From the NCBI GenBank assembly GCA_006503475.1, contig RSEH01000004.1:124001-188000 (forward strand): a stretch of DNA of 64,000 nucleotides, read 5' to 3'. Source of the stretch: Stentor roeselii. Taxonomy: Eukaryota; Ciliophora; Heterotrichea; Heterotrichida; Stentoridae. A model generated the notes under the pieces. The model had not been told where the DNA came from and searched no databases. It saw only the letters and a program-made list of their open reading frames with translations. The translations under genes were made by a program, and so were the position numbers. Of this stretch, positions 43,986 through 53,243 are shown one piece after another (position 1 is the stretch's first letter; each line of letters starts with the position of its first letter).

Positions 43986-44606
43986 CTAATTATCATCACT
44001 ATCAGAGCCACTTTCATCCTGATTTTTCGGCGTAATCATTCCAGACCTAGCAAGTCTTTTCGCAAGAGCAGCAGTAGGAAAGTTATCCTTATTCGAAATG
44101 CCATCAAATCCTAAAACCCTTTCAAAATTGATTCCATCTCTAAAAAACAATATAGTAGGAAGTGTTCTAACATTAAGCCTCTCCACAAAAAAGGGTGCTT
44201 TTTCAGCATTAATAAACACAAACCTAGTTTCGACATGACTTCTCGCAAGAAGTTGCAAATGTTTATCAATAATTTTGCATCTCTGAAAGTCCTGATGATA
44301 AAAATGACAAATCACCTGTCGACTAGCAGTAACAGCCGGCAAGAACTCATCTTGAGTGATTTCAGTATACTGTCCATGTCCTCTGACAGTAACATTTTCA
44401 ATCTGTTCTTTTCTTGAATTTTTCAATTCAGCCATTCGCTTTTGCCGGAGTTGTTCCAAGTCGTCATCCTGATCTTCTTCTCCAGTTCTGACGTCTTCTT
44501 GTTGCATGGCAACAAGGTGCTCTGTGGCTTTCTCAGCGATGACTGAAGTCGTGATGTCTGATAGAAGCTGGTTGGTCTTGCCGCCACCGATGCGTCCTCC
44601 TAGCAT
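43986..44606 (-). CDS. TXNDC9: TXNDC9-like phosducin/thioredoxin-fold protein
   Basis: 206 residues from the ATG at 44604-44606 (MLGGRIGGGK). An upstream in-frame Met at 44651 would overlap the divergent gene and adds no conserved sequence. An N-terminal helical region contains EQLRQKRMAELK, followed by a thioredoxin-like domain: VICHFYHQDFQRCKIIDKHL, a VETRFVFINAEKAPFF block, LNVRTLPTILFFRDG and an acidic Ser-rich tail (SGSDSDDN). This order closely matches human TXNDC9/yeast Plp1, which modulate the CCT chaperonin in actin and tubulin folding. There is no CxxC redox motif, as in those proteins. Its start codon lies 27 bp from that of the plus-strand gene at 44634. Confidence 0.9.
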   Translation of the reverse strand: MLGGRIGGGKTNQLLSDITTSVIAEKATEHLVAMQQEDVRTGEEDQDDDLEQLRQKRMAELKNSRKEQIENVTVRGHGQYTEITQDEFLPAVTASRQVICHFYHQDFQRCKIIDKHLQLLARSHVETRFVFINAEKAPFFVERLNVRTLPTILFFRDGINFERVLGFDGISNKDNFPTAALAKRLARSGMITPKNQDESGSDSDDN

Positions 44607-44633
44607 TTTTATGAGGGACCTTTGTGATAATAA

Positions 44634-46220
44634 ATGGGGAACAAAAGTCAAAGGTCATCTTCAGTCACCCCTGTAGGTGGAAGGGGTCCTGAACCTTTTA
44701 TTTATTATTTTCATAGGAAGACTGGAGAGGTCTTTTTCTTGAAAGATTTGAAAATTGAGAAGAAAACATTTGGTAAAGATCTGAAAATTCCGAAAGACTC
44801 AGGGATTGGGTATTTGAATGACTTTTCTATTATCACTGTCGGGGGATCGAAAGATTCAGGAAGTCTGAAAAAATCGAGCTTTATTATTGATATGGATCAA
44901 ATGTTCATCAGAAATATTCACCCTCCACCCGTCAGATGCAAACTAGGGTCCATTCATTCGTATCGGTCTTTTCTTTACTTCGCTGGAGGCTGTCGGAAAA
45001 ATGAAGACCCTAGTGTTGGAAGTGAATTTTTAAGTCTTCCTTTAATGAGGTATAAAATCTTGGAAAATTATTGGGAAGTTTTTGATGGTAGCACTTTTGG
45101 ACGGGCTTTTAATTATAATGTGTCAAGATATGGATTTAATGTTGATACTTTGATGGAATCTGCAAGTTTTATTTATAATGGTAAATTTTTTTACTTTGCT
45201 GGAAGGTTTTTAAATGGAGAACCGAATTTTGAAGTGTTTTCTCTGGACTTGTCAGGTGATTCAGAATTTTTAAAGGAAAGTTTTCGGTTAAGTGAAGCAC
45301 TTTTCTCGCCTATTTGTTTGAGTAACAATTCCAAGGTGTTAATTTATGGAGGAAAGAATCTTGAAGGCAGTAACTTGAATATCTTGCAGTTTAATTCGCA
45401 GTTTTTGATACTTGAAGGAAGAGGACTGGAAAGTTCTGAAAATTATCCAGGAAAGTTGACTGATTCTTATATTATTCAAGTTGCATACCCGAAGTTTGCT
45501 ATTCAAACTGCAGGTCAACATGATTGGACTTTTTTTAACCTCTCTGGGTCTAATTTTGTTGTCTCATCAACGACGGTTAAGGCTCCACTGGCGAAAGGGC
45601 TGCCACCTGCCACTCCGAGAGGACGGCTTACGAATTCTAGAAGATTTGAGCAAGCTTTACCTCTTTCGCCCTCTTCACAGTTGAACCGGGTGAATAGTCC
45701 AACTTTGCATATCTCGTGTATGACTGTTCAAGAAAGAAGTGTGGAAAGTAAGAAAAATAACTCACCAATAAAAAATTCAAATAAAGAGGAATCGGAAGTT
45801 ACTATAGAGGAGGTTATTTCAAAAAATTCTGATTGCGTTTTTAAAGTAACGAAAAAACTTGCTGTGAGAGTTGTAACTTTACTCTTAAGCCACTTAGACC
45901 ATCGAGAAATAAACGCCTTAGCTTCAAATGCGATCTGGAGCAGTTTCGGTATGGTACTCGAGGTGACTATCGAAGAACTAAGCAACCACCTAATAAACTC
46001 ATTAAAACAAACCGAATACGAATACCAACAAGTAAAGCGATTGACTAAAATAATCTACAAAAACAGTGAACACCCAAAGGTAAGAACTATTTTCTTAAAC
46101 AACCTTCTCGAAGCAATGCAAGTTCCAGAAAAAGTCTCAAACGTTTCTAAAGAAACAGCAATTTTCATCTTAACTCGAATGGTGAAGGCGATCGCATCTT
46201 CAAGTGAAGTAAAATCCTAA
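44634..46220 (+). CDS. kelch-like propeller protein, likely N-myristoylated
   Basis: 528 residues. MGNKSQRSS is a myristoylation signal. The central region to ~330 has kelch-like strands (FSIITVGGSKDSG, FLYFAGGCRKNED, FFYFAGRFLNG, VLIYGGKNLEGS), although the propeller is degenerate. A low-complexity Ser/Pro linker (~330-395) precedes a helical C-terminal domain (~400-528) that I do not recognise. It is probably a membrane-tethered scaffold. The sense strand switches from T/G-rich to C/A-rich codons abruptly near 45880. Its stop is 21 bp before the next gene on the same strand. Confidence 0.7.
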   Translation: MGNKSQRSSSVTPVGGRGPEPFIYYFHRKTGEVFFLKDLKIEKKTFGKDLKIPKDSGIGYLNDFSIITVGGSKDSGSLKKSSFIIDMDQMFIRNIHPPPVRCKLGSIHSYRSFLYFAGGCRKNEDPSVGSEFLSLPLMRYKILENYWEVFDGSTFGRAFNYNVSRYGFNVDTLMESASFIYNGKFFYFAGRFLNGEPNFEVFSLDLSGDSEFLKESFRLSEALFSPICLSNNSKVLIYGGKNLEGSNLNILQFNSQFLILEGRGLESSENYPGKLTDSYIIQVAYPKFAIQTAGQHDWTFFNLSGSNFVVSSTTVKAPLAKGLPPATPRGRLTNSRRFEQALPLSPSSQLNRVNSPTLHISCMTVQERSVESKKNNSPIKNSNKEESEVTIEEVISKNSDCVFKVTKKLAVRVVTLLLSHLDHREINALASNAIWSSFGMVLEVTIEELSNHLINSLKQTEYEYQQVKRLTKIIYKNSEHPKVRTIFLNNLLEAMQVPEKVSNVSKETAIFILTRMVKAIASSSEVKS

Positions 46221-46241
46221 CATTAATAACTAAACCTTATA

Positions 46242-48605
46242 ATGGATCAAGAAAGGCTCTTATTTCGACACCGCAGACATCACGCGACTTCAAAGCAAAT
46301 AAACAAAAAAAAAGTAAACAGAAGTCTTTGTATTCGAGGAAGTGCTTCACAACAGTTAGTCTTTTTAAAGCCTTTGGTTCAAACTGCGCCTTTTCCAGAA
46401 CTGAATAAAACTCAGGCGATTTTGACTTATATGGACACTTTCAAGAACTTGGAAAAGGTTCTAGATAAGAGAAAACATGAAAAAGCTGCTGATTCACCGG
46501 TTTGTGCTTATTTAACTAAGGTCAAGGAAAATCGACTTGTACCTGGAACTGTCGGAATGCTTAGCAAGTGTCGCACGCAACAGTCACTTGATTTGAGTCA
46601 TTATTCGATTGGGAATATTTATGCTGATGCCTTGGCTGAAGGTATTCGCCTTGTTAAACTTAGCAGAGCTGTATTTAAAAACAACCGTCTTAGTGATCAA
46701 GGCGCTTTTGACTTGGTTAATAAAATTAACCCTCGGTATTTGAATGAGTTGGATCTTTCTGAGAATTTAATTGGGTTGAAAACTATTAGCAAGATTTGTG
46801 CTATCATTGAACTTAATTTCGCTAAACTCACTGTTTTGAACTTGGATAGTAATAATTTAGGAGACAGATCAACAGTATTAATGTGTTCAGTCCTCAGCAA
46901 CTTCGACAAACTGACAAGTCTCGGTCTAGCAAACAACCAAATCACAGAATACGGCGCATCAGCTCTAGGAAAGTACCTAAAACAGACCCACACCCTTGAA
47001 AAACTCGACCTTCACTGGAACTCAATAAAAGGTGAAGGCGCGCAAGTCCTTGCAGAAGCATTGTCAGACAACAACTCTATAAAAGTGCTCGACCTTTCTT
47101 TTAACTCCTTCAGCAGCCCAGCAGGAGTCCCAGTAAAAAGTTTAGCGAAAGCCATTCGTCAAAATATAAAAATTTATCATCTTGACTTGTCCAACAATGG
47201 TTTCAATGAAAATGACTGCAAAGTACTTGCTGAAGCACTTTCATTTAACACTACTATCATCGGGCTTCATATGGAGGGCAATGGAGCAAGGATTGACGAG
47301 AAAGGATTTTTAAAGATTGATGTTTTGAGCTGCAGGGCAAGAAATTTGCATATTTATAAACCGTTGATGAGCCAGAAAAGAAGAAAAGATCCTAACTGCT
47401 GGGTTTGTCAGAAGTGGAATGAAGTTACTATTGTTGTTAGAGGTGGATTCAAAACTGTTTTTCTGCATCTTGAACTTTATGGGTTTGAAAAAGATGAAAT
47501 GGAAAAAATTAATGATGGGAATTTTAAAGCTTGTAAAATATGTCCTCCTGGAAAGGTAAAGTTTTTTTTTTCAAGCGAATCCCGACAAATCTTTACCACA
47601 GACTACCCAGCAGACATCCTTCAAAACCCAATATGCCTAAACGAAATGATAATAACAGAGCAAAACTACTTAATAAACAAAGAATGTAGCCAAATAATGT
47701 GGCGTGATTTTTTCCCACGTGCTCATCCACGTTACCAAGTAAACAACCTTTCATCCTTCTCATGGGAGTCAAAAACATCGATATTCCGAGACTACCAGTC
47801 AGACACTTCAAAGCTATTAGACCATTGCTTCGACTACGACATGAGCCTTTCTAATTCCGCATCTCTTCTAACCGAGTCAAAAGACCACAGCCTTCGACTT
47901 CTAAAGCAAAACTACCCAATAATCAAAGATCTTCACAAATACCTCTACTCACTAAGCTGCTCTTCTTGGAAGGCCTGGCAAGAAAACATCTGTGAAGCCT
48001 TTTCAAGTCGGGCGATTTTAGACGGCTCTGTCTTGAAGACGAATGATTTAATTGCAATGATCAAGTTGGTTAAAACGAGTAATTCTGAAGTGCAGTCTGA
48101 AATGGCACGTTTTCAGTTTTTGGAATTAATTGTAAGGGTTGCTCTTGTCAGGTATCATCGAGGTGGACTTATTTCGCAACTTGAAGCGATTGAAAGTATT
48201 GCTAAGGAAATCGCTTTGATTGGAGGGACTGCTGAAAGTAATGAGTTTCGAAATAAAAAATATTGGAATTTCGCTGTTGATAAGGTATTGAAAAAACATC
48301 GAGAATGGATTTTGAATTGTTTTTCTTCGGTTGAAAAAGATGGGGTTGTTAGTTTTAAGGATTTTGCAAAGGTTGTTGCGAGGTATTCAAGGAATGATGA
48401 ACTTGCTTTTAAGTGCTGTTATTTGGCCAAGGAGACTAAGAGGTATGCAAAGTATATTGAAAGTTTCTTGAAATTTGCTGAGTTTTTAGAAGCTTTTTGT
48501 AGGTTTGTTGATTGTGAGAGAGTTGATCATGATTTGAAGAAGTTGAGTCTGGATGTGTTGATGGATATTGTGATTAATGACTATTTCAAGAATAAAAAGA
48601 ATTAG
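46242..48605 (+). CDS. leucine-rich repeat protein (ribonuclease-inhibitor type)
   Basis: 787 residues. After a basic N-terminus, ~115-345 contains RI-type LRRs of about 28-29 residues (LNELDLSENLIG, LTVLNLDSNNLGD, LTSLGLANNQITEYG, LEKLDLHWNSIKGEGA, IKVLDLSFNSFS, IYHLDLSNNGFN). Then comes a WVCQKWNEVTI block (~387) that recurs, from memory, in protist LRR proteins, a ~200-residue region of unknown fold and a helical C-terminus with weak EF-hand-like shape (EKDGVVSFKDFAKV). No enzyme domain is present. It is likely cytoskeletal or a scaffold. Its sense-strand composition alternates sharply: C4/G15 at 46741-46800, C22/G5 at 47581-47640 and C2/G17 at 48481-48540. Confidence 0.85.
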   Translation: MDQERLLFRHRRHHATSKQINKKKVNRSLCIRGSASQQLVFLKPLVQTAPFPELNKTQAILTYMDTFKNLEKVLDKRKHEKAADSPVCAYLTKVKENRLVPGTVGMLSKCRTQQSLDLSHYSIGNIYADALAEGIRLVKLSRAVFKNNRLSDQGAFDLVNKINPRYLNELDLSENLIGLKTISKICAIIELNFAKLTVLNLDSNNLGDRSTVLMCSVLSNFDKLTSLGLANNQITEYGASALGKYLKQTHTLEKLDLHWNSIKGEGAQVLAEALSDNNSIKVLDLSFNSFSSPAGVPVKSLAKAIRQNIKIYHLDLSNNGFNENDCKVLAEALSFNTTIIGLHMEGNGARIDEKGFLKIDVLSCRARNLHIYKPLMSQKRRKDPNCWVCQKWNEVTIVVRGGFKTVFLHLELYGFEKDEMEKINDGNFKACKICPPGKVKFFFSSESRQIFTTDYPADILQNPICLNEMIITEQNYLINKECSQIMWRDFFPRAHPRYQVNNLSSFSWESKTSIFRDYQSDTSKLLDHCFDYDMSLSNSASLLTESKDHSLRLLKQNYPIIKDLHKYLYSLSCSSWKAWQENICEAFSSRAILDGSVLKTNDLIAMIKLVKTSNSEVQSEMARFQFLELIVRVALVRYHRGGLISQLEAIESIAKEIALIGGTAESNEFRNKKYWNFAVDKVLKKHREWILNCFSSVEKDGVVSFKDFAKVVARYSRNDELAFKCCYLAKETKRYAKYIESFLKFAEFLEAFCRFVDCERVDHDLKKLSLDVLMDIVINDYFKNKKN

Positions 48606-48713
48606 GATGTTATTATAGGTTATTTATAGTGGGTTGTTTGATTGAGGTATTTAAATCTTATCTTTATTATTACTTAAGTCCTTCATATACCATCTATTAA
48701 ATATCCTAACATT

Positions 48714-50288
48714 CTAAAAATACTTTTGAGGTTTTTTCTCAGGCACAACAAGTTCCTGAAGCCTCTCATTAATTTCCTCTCTCTGTTTTTTTATTTTACT
48801 GAGCTCTTCTTTTTTCTGTTGTTTGACACTTTTAAGCTGTGCAGTGAGCAAAGCTTTATTCTTAGTAATTTCAGTGAGTTCATCATTAAGTGCTTCTCTC
48901 TCTTTCAAATACTTAGCTTCGAACTCTTTAGTAAGTTGTGCTTCAATTTCCTTCTTATTCCTTTCAAGCTGCCTTTTATAGTCAGCCATGAGTTCTTTTT
49001 CTCTTTTTGCGACGATTTCAGCGACCTGTTGTTCAATTTCACTTCGAAACTGCTCATTAAGTCTATCTTCAGCATTTTTTAGCTTATTTTTCATATCTTG
49101 CCTGAGCTGTTTCTGCCTATTTTTATACAATTCAGCAAGTTCACTTTTAACTTTACTCCTTAAATTAAACTCCGCTTCTTCATAAAGTTCTTTTTCCAAC
49201 TTATCTGTAAGTTCTTTCCTCAAATCCTGTTCAATCGCTTGTTTTTGACGAGGATCAAGAAGACTTCTATAAGAACTATCCTGTTCCGCTCTTAACTTCG
49301 CTTTAAACTCTTCCTTAAACCTTTCCTTAATCATTTCCAAGTCTTCCTTACTTGTCTCACTTTTATAAGCAGCGATTTTTTGATCTGCTTCTTTTTGAAG
49401 TTCTGCGATTTTTCGATTAATCTCTTCAGAGGCTTCACTTTTCACTTTTTCTTCAATAGCCTCTAGTTTTTGTTTCAAGCTGAAATCATTTTTCTTTCGA
49501 AGTTCATGCATATAAGTCGCTTCAATTTCAGACTGCCAGGCTTGTTTCTCATCCCTGAGTCGTTGTTGAAAGGCGAATTCCATTTCCTGTCTGATTTGAT
49601 TTTCAGTTTCAAAGTCCAAACCTGAATTATTTTCCATTTCCATCTGAAGTAAATTTTCGTATTTTTCCTTGATTTTCGCTTCAAGTTCTTCAGCGAGTTC
49701 TTCTTTTGACTTCTCAAGAAGGTCGTCGTAGTAACTTTGGAACTTTTTTTCTAAGTCTTTGCTGTTCTTCGGCTTGCTTTCTTCCAAGGCTCTGATTTTT
49801 TCCTCAAGTTCTTCGGCCCGGGATTCCCAGTATTGATTGAGTTTGATTTCGACTTCTCTTACTGCGGCTTCCATTTTTTCTTCGTATTCTTTGACGAGGG
49901 CTTTTTCAGTGCGAATGAAGTCGTTTTCCATTTCTCCTCTTATGCGGGCTTCCATGTCGGAAGCGTCTTTTGACTCGTCCATGCTTATTGATGTCCAAGG
50001 CTTTCCTTCTTCTTCTAAAAGACTTGAAGGGTCTGCGAATAAGGACTGGGGACGAGAGTTTAAAAGAGCAAGTTTTTCTTCTTCGGGGAGAAGGGAAAGA
50101 AGCTCGGTTTCTTTTTCTAGGTACTCTGAACGGAGCTTTAGGATCTGGTCTTCGGTTGATGCTCGAAGTTTCTCGATTTCAAGACGTAGGTTGTCGGGTT
50201 CTTCAATAGATGATGTTTCGTAGTTGTTTTCCAGCTCTTCTATAGCTCCAGCCAACGACGGTCCAAGGTTCGTGAAAGGTCTCGACAT
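48714..50288 (-). CDS. long coiled-coil protein
   Basis: 524 residues, almost wholly predicted helix with heptads and very rich in Glu and Lys from ~25 to ~510 (for example EKEYEEKMEAA-type runs). One short non-helical stretch (~75-105) contains EEGKPWTSIS. There is no membrane segment or catalytic motif. The layout suggests a rod-like cytoskeletal or basal-body protein, but no family is recognised and coiled coils match many proteins non-specifically. It is divergent from the F-BAR-like gene at 50389 across 100 bp. Confidence 0.75.
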   Translation of the reverse strand: MSRPFTNLGPSLAGAIEELENNYETSSIEEPDNLRLEIEKLRASTEDQILKLRSEYLEKETELLSLLPEEEKLALLNSRPQSLFADPSSLLEEEGKPWTSISMDESKDASDMEARIRGEMENDFIRTEKALVKEYEEKMEAAVREVEIKLNQYWESRAEELEEKIRALEESKPKNSKDLEKKFQSYYDDLLEKSKEELAEELEAKIKEKYENLLQMEMENNSGLDFETENQIRQEMEFAFQQRLRDEKQAWQSEIEATYMHELRKKNDFSLKQKLEAIEEKVKSEASEEINRKIAELQKEADQKIAAYKSETSKEDLEMIKERFKEEFKAKLRAEQDSSYRSLLDPRQKQAIEQDLRKELTDKLEKELYEEAEFNLRSKVKSELAELYKNRQKQLRQDMKNKLKNAEDRLNEQFRSEIEQQVAEIVAKREKELMADYKRQLERNKKEIEAQLTKEFEAKYLKEREALNDELTEITKNKALLTAQLKSVKQQKKEELSKIKKQREEINERLQELVVPEKKPQKYF

Positions 50289-50388
50289 TTATGAAATCAA
50301 GGAAAAACAATGAAATTTGAACATAATTCAACATCAATAATCAAAAAAGATAAAGTTCTTCGAATAAACATTCCAGATCATCGTTAAT

Positions 50389-52038
50389 ATGAAGGACATC
50401 CTAAACACCTTAAAAGAAAAAAAGAAAAAATTCAGTCAGTCTTTGACCAGCTTCACCCAGTTCCTCAGAGACTGGTCAGGGGTGGAACACGATTACTCAA
50501 AAAAGCTTTCTTCTCTGCTTGACCCAAGTCAGAGCTTAAGCCGAATAGAAAAAATTTCCAGCAACTTTTTAAAAGAAGCAGTTCAAATGATCAAAAACTT
50601 CTTGACAGGCTCTTCTTTGATACACAGCCGCTTCTCTAAAACAATCGAAGTACTTTCAACAAGCGAAATTCCAAGAGTCAAGTGCGAGTTACTTGAAAGT
50701 TACAAAGTATTGGTCGACTCTTGCAAACTCGCAGGACAAGAGTATCGAAAAGACCTGACGGACTATGCTGCTGTACTTGTCGATTCAGAAGTTGTTTTGA
50801 CTAATACGATTGATTTTTCAAAGACGAATATTAAAGAAGTGCAGGTTAAGCATCGCTCTATGTTAAAAGAGATTTTGTCTTCTCTTTCTAATCACCTGCA
50901 CGAAAGTGAAGACGCGATCAGAAGGAAAGTCTTCGACCTGATCGACCACTTCGACCGAACCCCGAAGATAATCGACGAAAAAGTCCTAGACAGCATCTTC
51001 AACAGCGAGACATCCGGTGAAAAAATCCTAAGCAACTGGGTATCTCCACGTTTCAAGCTAGTCTTCCACAAAATCGACTCATCTCTAACAGAAAACCTGT
51101 GCATTGCTGAAGACTTCATAATTTCTCTCGAATCCAGCATCAAAGAAATAATCTCTTCTCTTTCCTCAAAATGCAAGAACTCATCAGAGGTCTGGACTCC
51201 TCAAGTCTGCCAATTTTTAATAGGAGTTTGTGATAAAATCATTGAAAAGTCACATCTTCGAGTAGAAGTTTGGAATAATTTACCTGAGATTCAAGATTTT
51301 TTAAATGAAAACGAAGAAAAATGCATTGAAATCTTTGATAAGTACTTCTGCGCTGTTGAAATAAAAGATAAGGTCTGGGTAAGTCGTATTGTGAACCGAA
51401 TTTCACTTTTACAAAGACTTGACTTTTCGATTTTCAATCTTTTTAACCTGCTTCAAAATTCTGAGTTTTTTCTAGAAAAATGCAGGAAAAAGTTACAGTT
51501 AAAAATGGATTCCTTTCTTCAAGGCCTTGCCCTGCAAGTAATCCGAGGTGAATTTTTTCATATATTCCTGACACTTTACAACCCAAAAAGTCTCAGTTCA
51601 TTTCAACCCGTAATTCGAAGTTACTTTGACTGGCTTTTCTCATTAATCTCTTCTGAAATCTCTCAGAAAATCTTCCAAGTACTCTTTGAAAAATTCATTG
51701 AGTACTGGAAAGTCGCGATTTTAAAAGCAGACTGTAAGAAAACCGCTGAACTCCGCGAAGAAGAACTAAAAAACGACACCCGACTTCTTTCCATTCTCTT
51801 CGAAGGCAAGCAACCCGACGGTACCATCCTCGGAGTTCCTCGAGAGTTACAAAAAATCCATCTTCAACAGCACTTCGACAGTATTTCCCTATCATTAAAC
51901 CCTTCCAAAGACCTTCTTCATCTTTTTCTATCCGATTCTGATTCCCCTGACCGAAAATCAATCGCTTTTATCCTAATCTGCAGAAGTGATCGAGATATTT
52001 TAAAAGAGCTTCTAAAAAATCGTGAGCTAATTAATTAA
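50389..52038 (+). CDS. F-BAR-like membrane-remodelling protein (tentative)
   Basis: 549 residues. The N-terminal ~250 look like an F-BAR helical bundle: FTQFLRDWSGVEHDYSKKLSSL follows the typical F-BAR opening (hydrophobic-x-x-F-x-x-x-x-IE-x-x-Y-x-x-x-L), and long amphipathic helices follow. The C-terminal half (~280-549) is helical and unrecognised; its spacing is reminiscent of tethering-factor helical bundles, but I cannot name one. No SH3 domain is visible. A role in membrane curvature or trafficking is inferred. The stop codon shares TTAA (52035-52038) with the stop of the convergent gene. Confidence 0.6.
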   Translation: MKDILNTLKEKKKKFSQSLTSFTQFLRDWSGVEHDYSKKLSSLLDPSQSLSRIEKISSNFLKEAVQMIKNFLTGSSLIHSRFSKTIEVLSTSEIPRVKCELLESYKVLVDSCKLAGQEYRKDLTDYAAVLVDSEVVLTNTIDFSKTNIKEVQVKHRSMLKEILSSLSNHLHESEDAIRRKVFDLIDHFDRTPKIIDEKVLDSIFNSETSGEKILSNWVSPRFKLVFHKIDSSLTENLCIAEDFIISLESSIKEIISSLSSKCKNSSEVWTPQVCQFLIGVCDKIIEKSHLRVEVWNNLPEIQDFLNENEEKCIEIFDKYFCAVEIKDKVWVSRIVNRISLLQRLDFSIFNLFNLLQNSEFFLEKCRKKLQLKMDSFLQGLALQVIRGEFFHIFLTLYNPKSLSSFQPVIRSYFDWLFSLISSEISQKIFQVLFEKFIEYWKVAILKADCKKTAELREEELKNDTRLLSILFEGKQPDGTILGVPRELQKIHLQQHFDSISLSLNPSKDLLHLFLSDSDSPDRKSIAFILICRSDRDILKELLKNRELIN

Positions 52039-52586
52039 AATAAAAAGCAACCTGTGCACCTCAGGTCGACTGAGTCTTTTTCAAGTCGAATTTTTTGGAG
52101 TTTTTCGAAATTTTCTTGTAATCTTGCCAGTTCTTCCTGCAAAGAAGAAAAGTCCCGAGATGCGTTTGAGACTTGAAAGTCTTGCGGGTGGTCATGACTC
52201 GGAACTTTCAAAGACTCGACCATACTGCTGGAGTAAACCCGGCGAGTCTCCTCGAAGAAGGACTGACTGGACTTCACCAACTTTTGAGTTGTTCGAAGGT
52301 AGCTCCGAGCTTCTTGCCTAAGGTCGTAAAAGGCTTCTTTTGCTAAAATCACATCAAAATTCGCAACAAATGAAGATTTTTCAACGTCTGAAGCATCTTC
52401 TAAGAAAGGAGTACTTGAATTCGTTTGGTTCTCAAGTCGTTGTTTTTCTTTCAGGTCTTCTTGACGTGAGGTTGTTTTACCTGATGAGAAGTCTTCAAAT
52501 TGCACTCTTTTAAAGAATTGGCTTCTGGTTCTTTTTCGTTTCAACTCTTTTGAAGTTGATGCGTTTTGGATGCGATGTGAATTCAT
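52035..52586 (-). CDS. small coiled-coil protein with C-terminal prenylation motif
   Basis: 183 residues from the ATG at 52584-52586 (MNSHRIQNAS). A longer in-frame extension to 52757 would overlap the divergent eIF4E gene and is rejected. It has a basic N-terminus (KELKRKRTRSQFFKR), helices and a short coiled coil (~145-170), and ends CTGCFLF. CFLF is a CaaX box, and Cys three residues upstream could be palmitoylated, so it is probably membrane-anchored. The family is not recognised. Its start lies 9 bp from the eIF4E start, and its stop overlaps the F-BAR-like stop. It is thus wedged between two genes with almost no free DNA. Confidence 0.72.
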   Translation of the reverse strand: MNSHRIQNASTSKELKRKRTRSQFFKRVQFEDFSSGKTTSRQEDLKEKQRLENQTNSSTPFLEDASDVEKSSFVANFDVILAKEAFYDLRQEARSYLRTTQKLVKSSQSFFEETRRVYSSSMVESLKVPSHDHPQDFQVSNASRDFSSLQEELARLQENFEKLQKIRLEKDSVDLRCTGCFLF

Positions 52587-52595
52587 TATAACAAA

Positions 52596-53174
52596 ATGGA
52601 CGAAGAAAGAAGGTATCCTCTTCAGCGCAAGTGGAAGATCTGGGAGATGTGGGAACAAAATAAGCAGAGTAGTGCCACGTTCACTGAAAAAATGCAAACA
52701 GTAGGCGAGTTTGACACGATTTTTACTTTCTGGCAACATTGGAACTACTTTCCTCATTCAGACCCGAGCAAGTTGTTTGAAGACCCTGAGACGAAAATTC
52801 AGTTTATTGTAGAAGGACTCAATCGGTCTATTGAAGCTATTGGAGTCTTTGCTAATGGAGTCAAACCGGCGTGGGAAGATGAAATCAATGTGAAAGGCTC
52901 TGACCTTTGTGTTAGAAGAGCTCCTGCTGAATATAAAAGATTGAAAGAATATTGGGATCAACTTGTTATTAGTGTCATTGGAGAAAATTTACCTTTTAGT
53001 GAAGAGATTGTTGGGTGTCGAGTTGTTGATAAGAAAAACAATTTTAAATTTGAACTTTGGCTTAAATTTGATGCGAATTCTAATGATGCTAAAACTGCTG
53101 AGTTGAAAAATGCTTTTGGTAGGATTTTCGGGGTTGGAGCTGCTGGGATTAGTGTTGCTTCTCATAAGCATTGA
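52596..53174 (+). CDS. EIF4E: translation initiation factor eIF4E family (cap-binding)
   Basis: 192 residues. It binds the mRNA 5' cap and recruits the ribosome via eIF4G. Family features are W-rich strands (QRKWKIWEMWEQN), TVGEFDTIFTFWQHWNYF, GVKPAWEDEINVKGSDL with the cap-stacking Trp and the Glu that pairs with m7G, YWDQLVISVIGENLP (the dorsal LLxxIGE helix for eIF4G) and GCRVV. It ends in TGA. An insertion at ~65-85 (KIQFIVEGLNRSIEAIGVF) lengthens the loop before the WEDE block, suggesting a divergent class or paralogue. It is divergent with the CaaX gene, starts 9 bp apart. Confidence 0.9.
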   Translation: MDEERRYPLQRKWKIWEMWEQNKQSSATFTEKMQTVGEFDTIFTFWQHWNYFPHSDPSKLFEDPETKIQFIVEGLNRSIEAIGVFANGVKPAWEDEINVKGSDLCVRRAPAEYKRLKEYWDQLVISVIGENLPFSEEIVGCRVVDKKNNFKFELWLKFDANSNDAKTAELKNAFGRIFGVGAAGISVASHKH

Positions 53175-53243
53175 TGATAATTGATATTGTTTTTAGATTG
53201 ATTAAGTTTGAGGGTTTTTTATGTTTAACTAGAATCATTAAAA

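Noticed and set aside
52587-52757. N-terminal extension of the CaaX-box gene to 52757
   Set aside because: It would overlap the start of eIF4E on the other strand, and its composition is just the complement of that gene.
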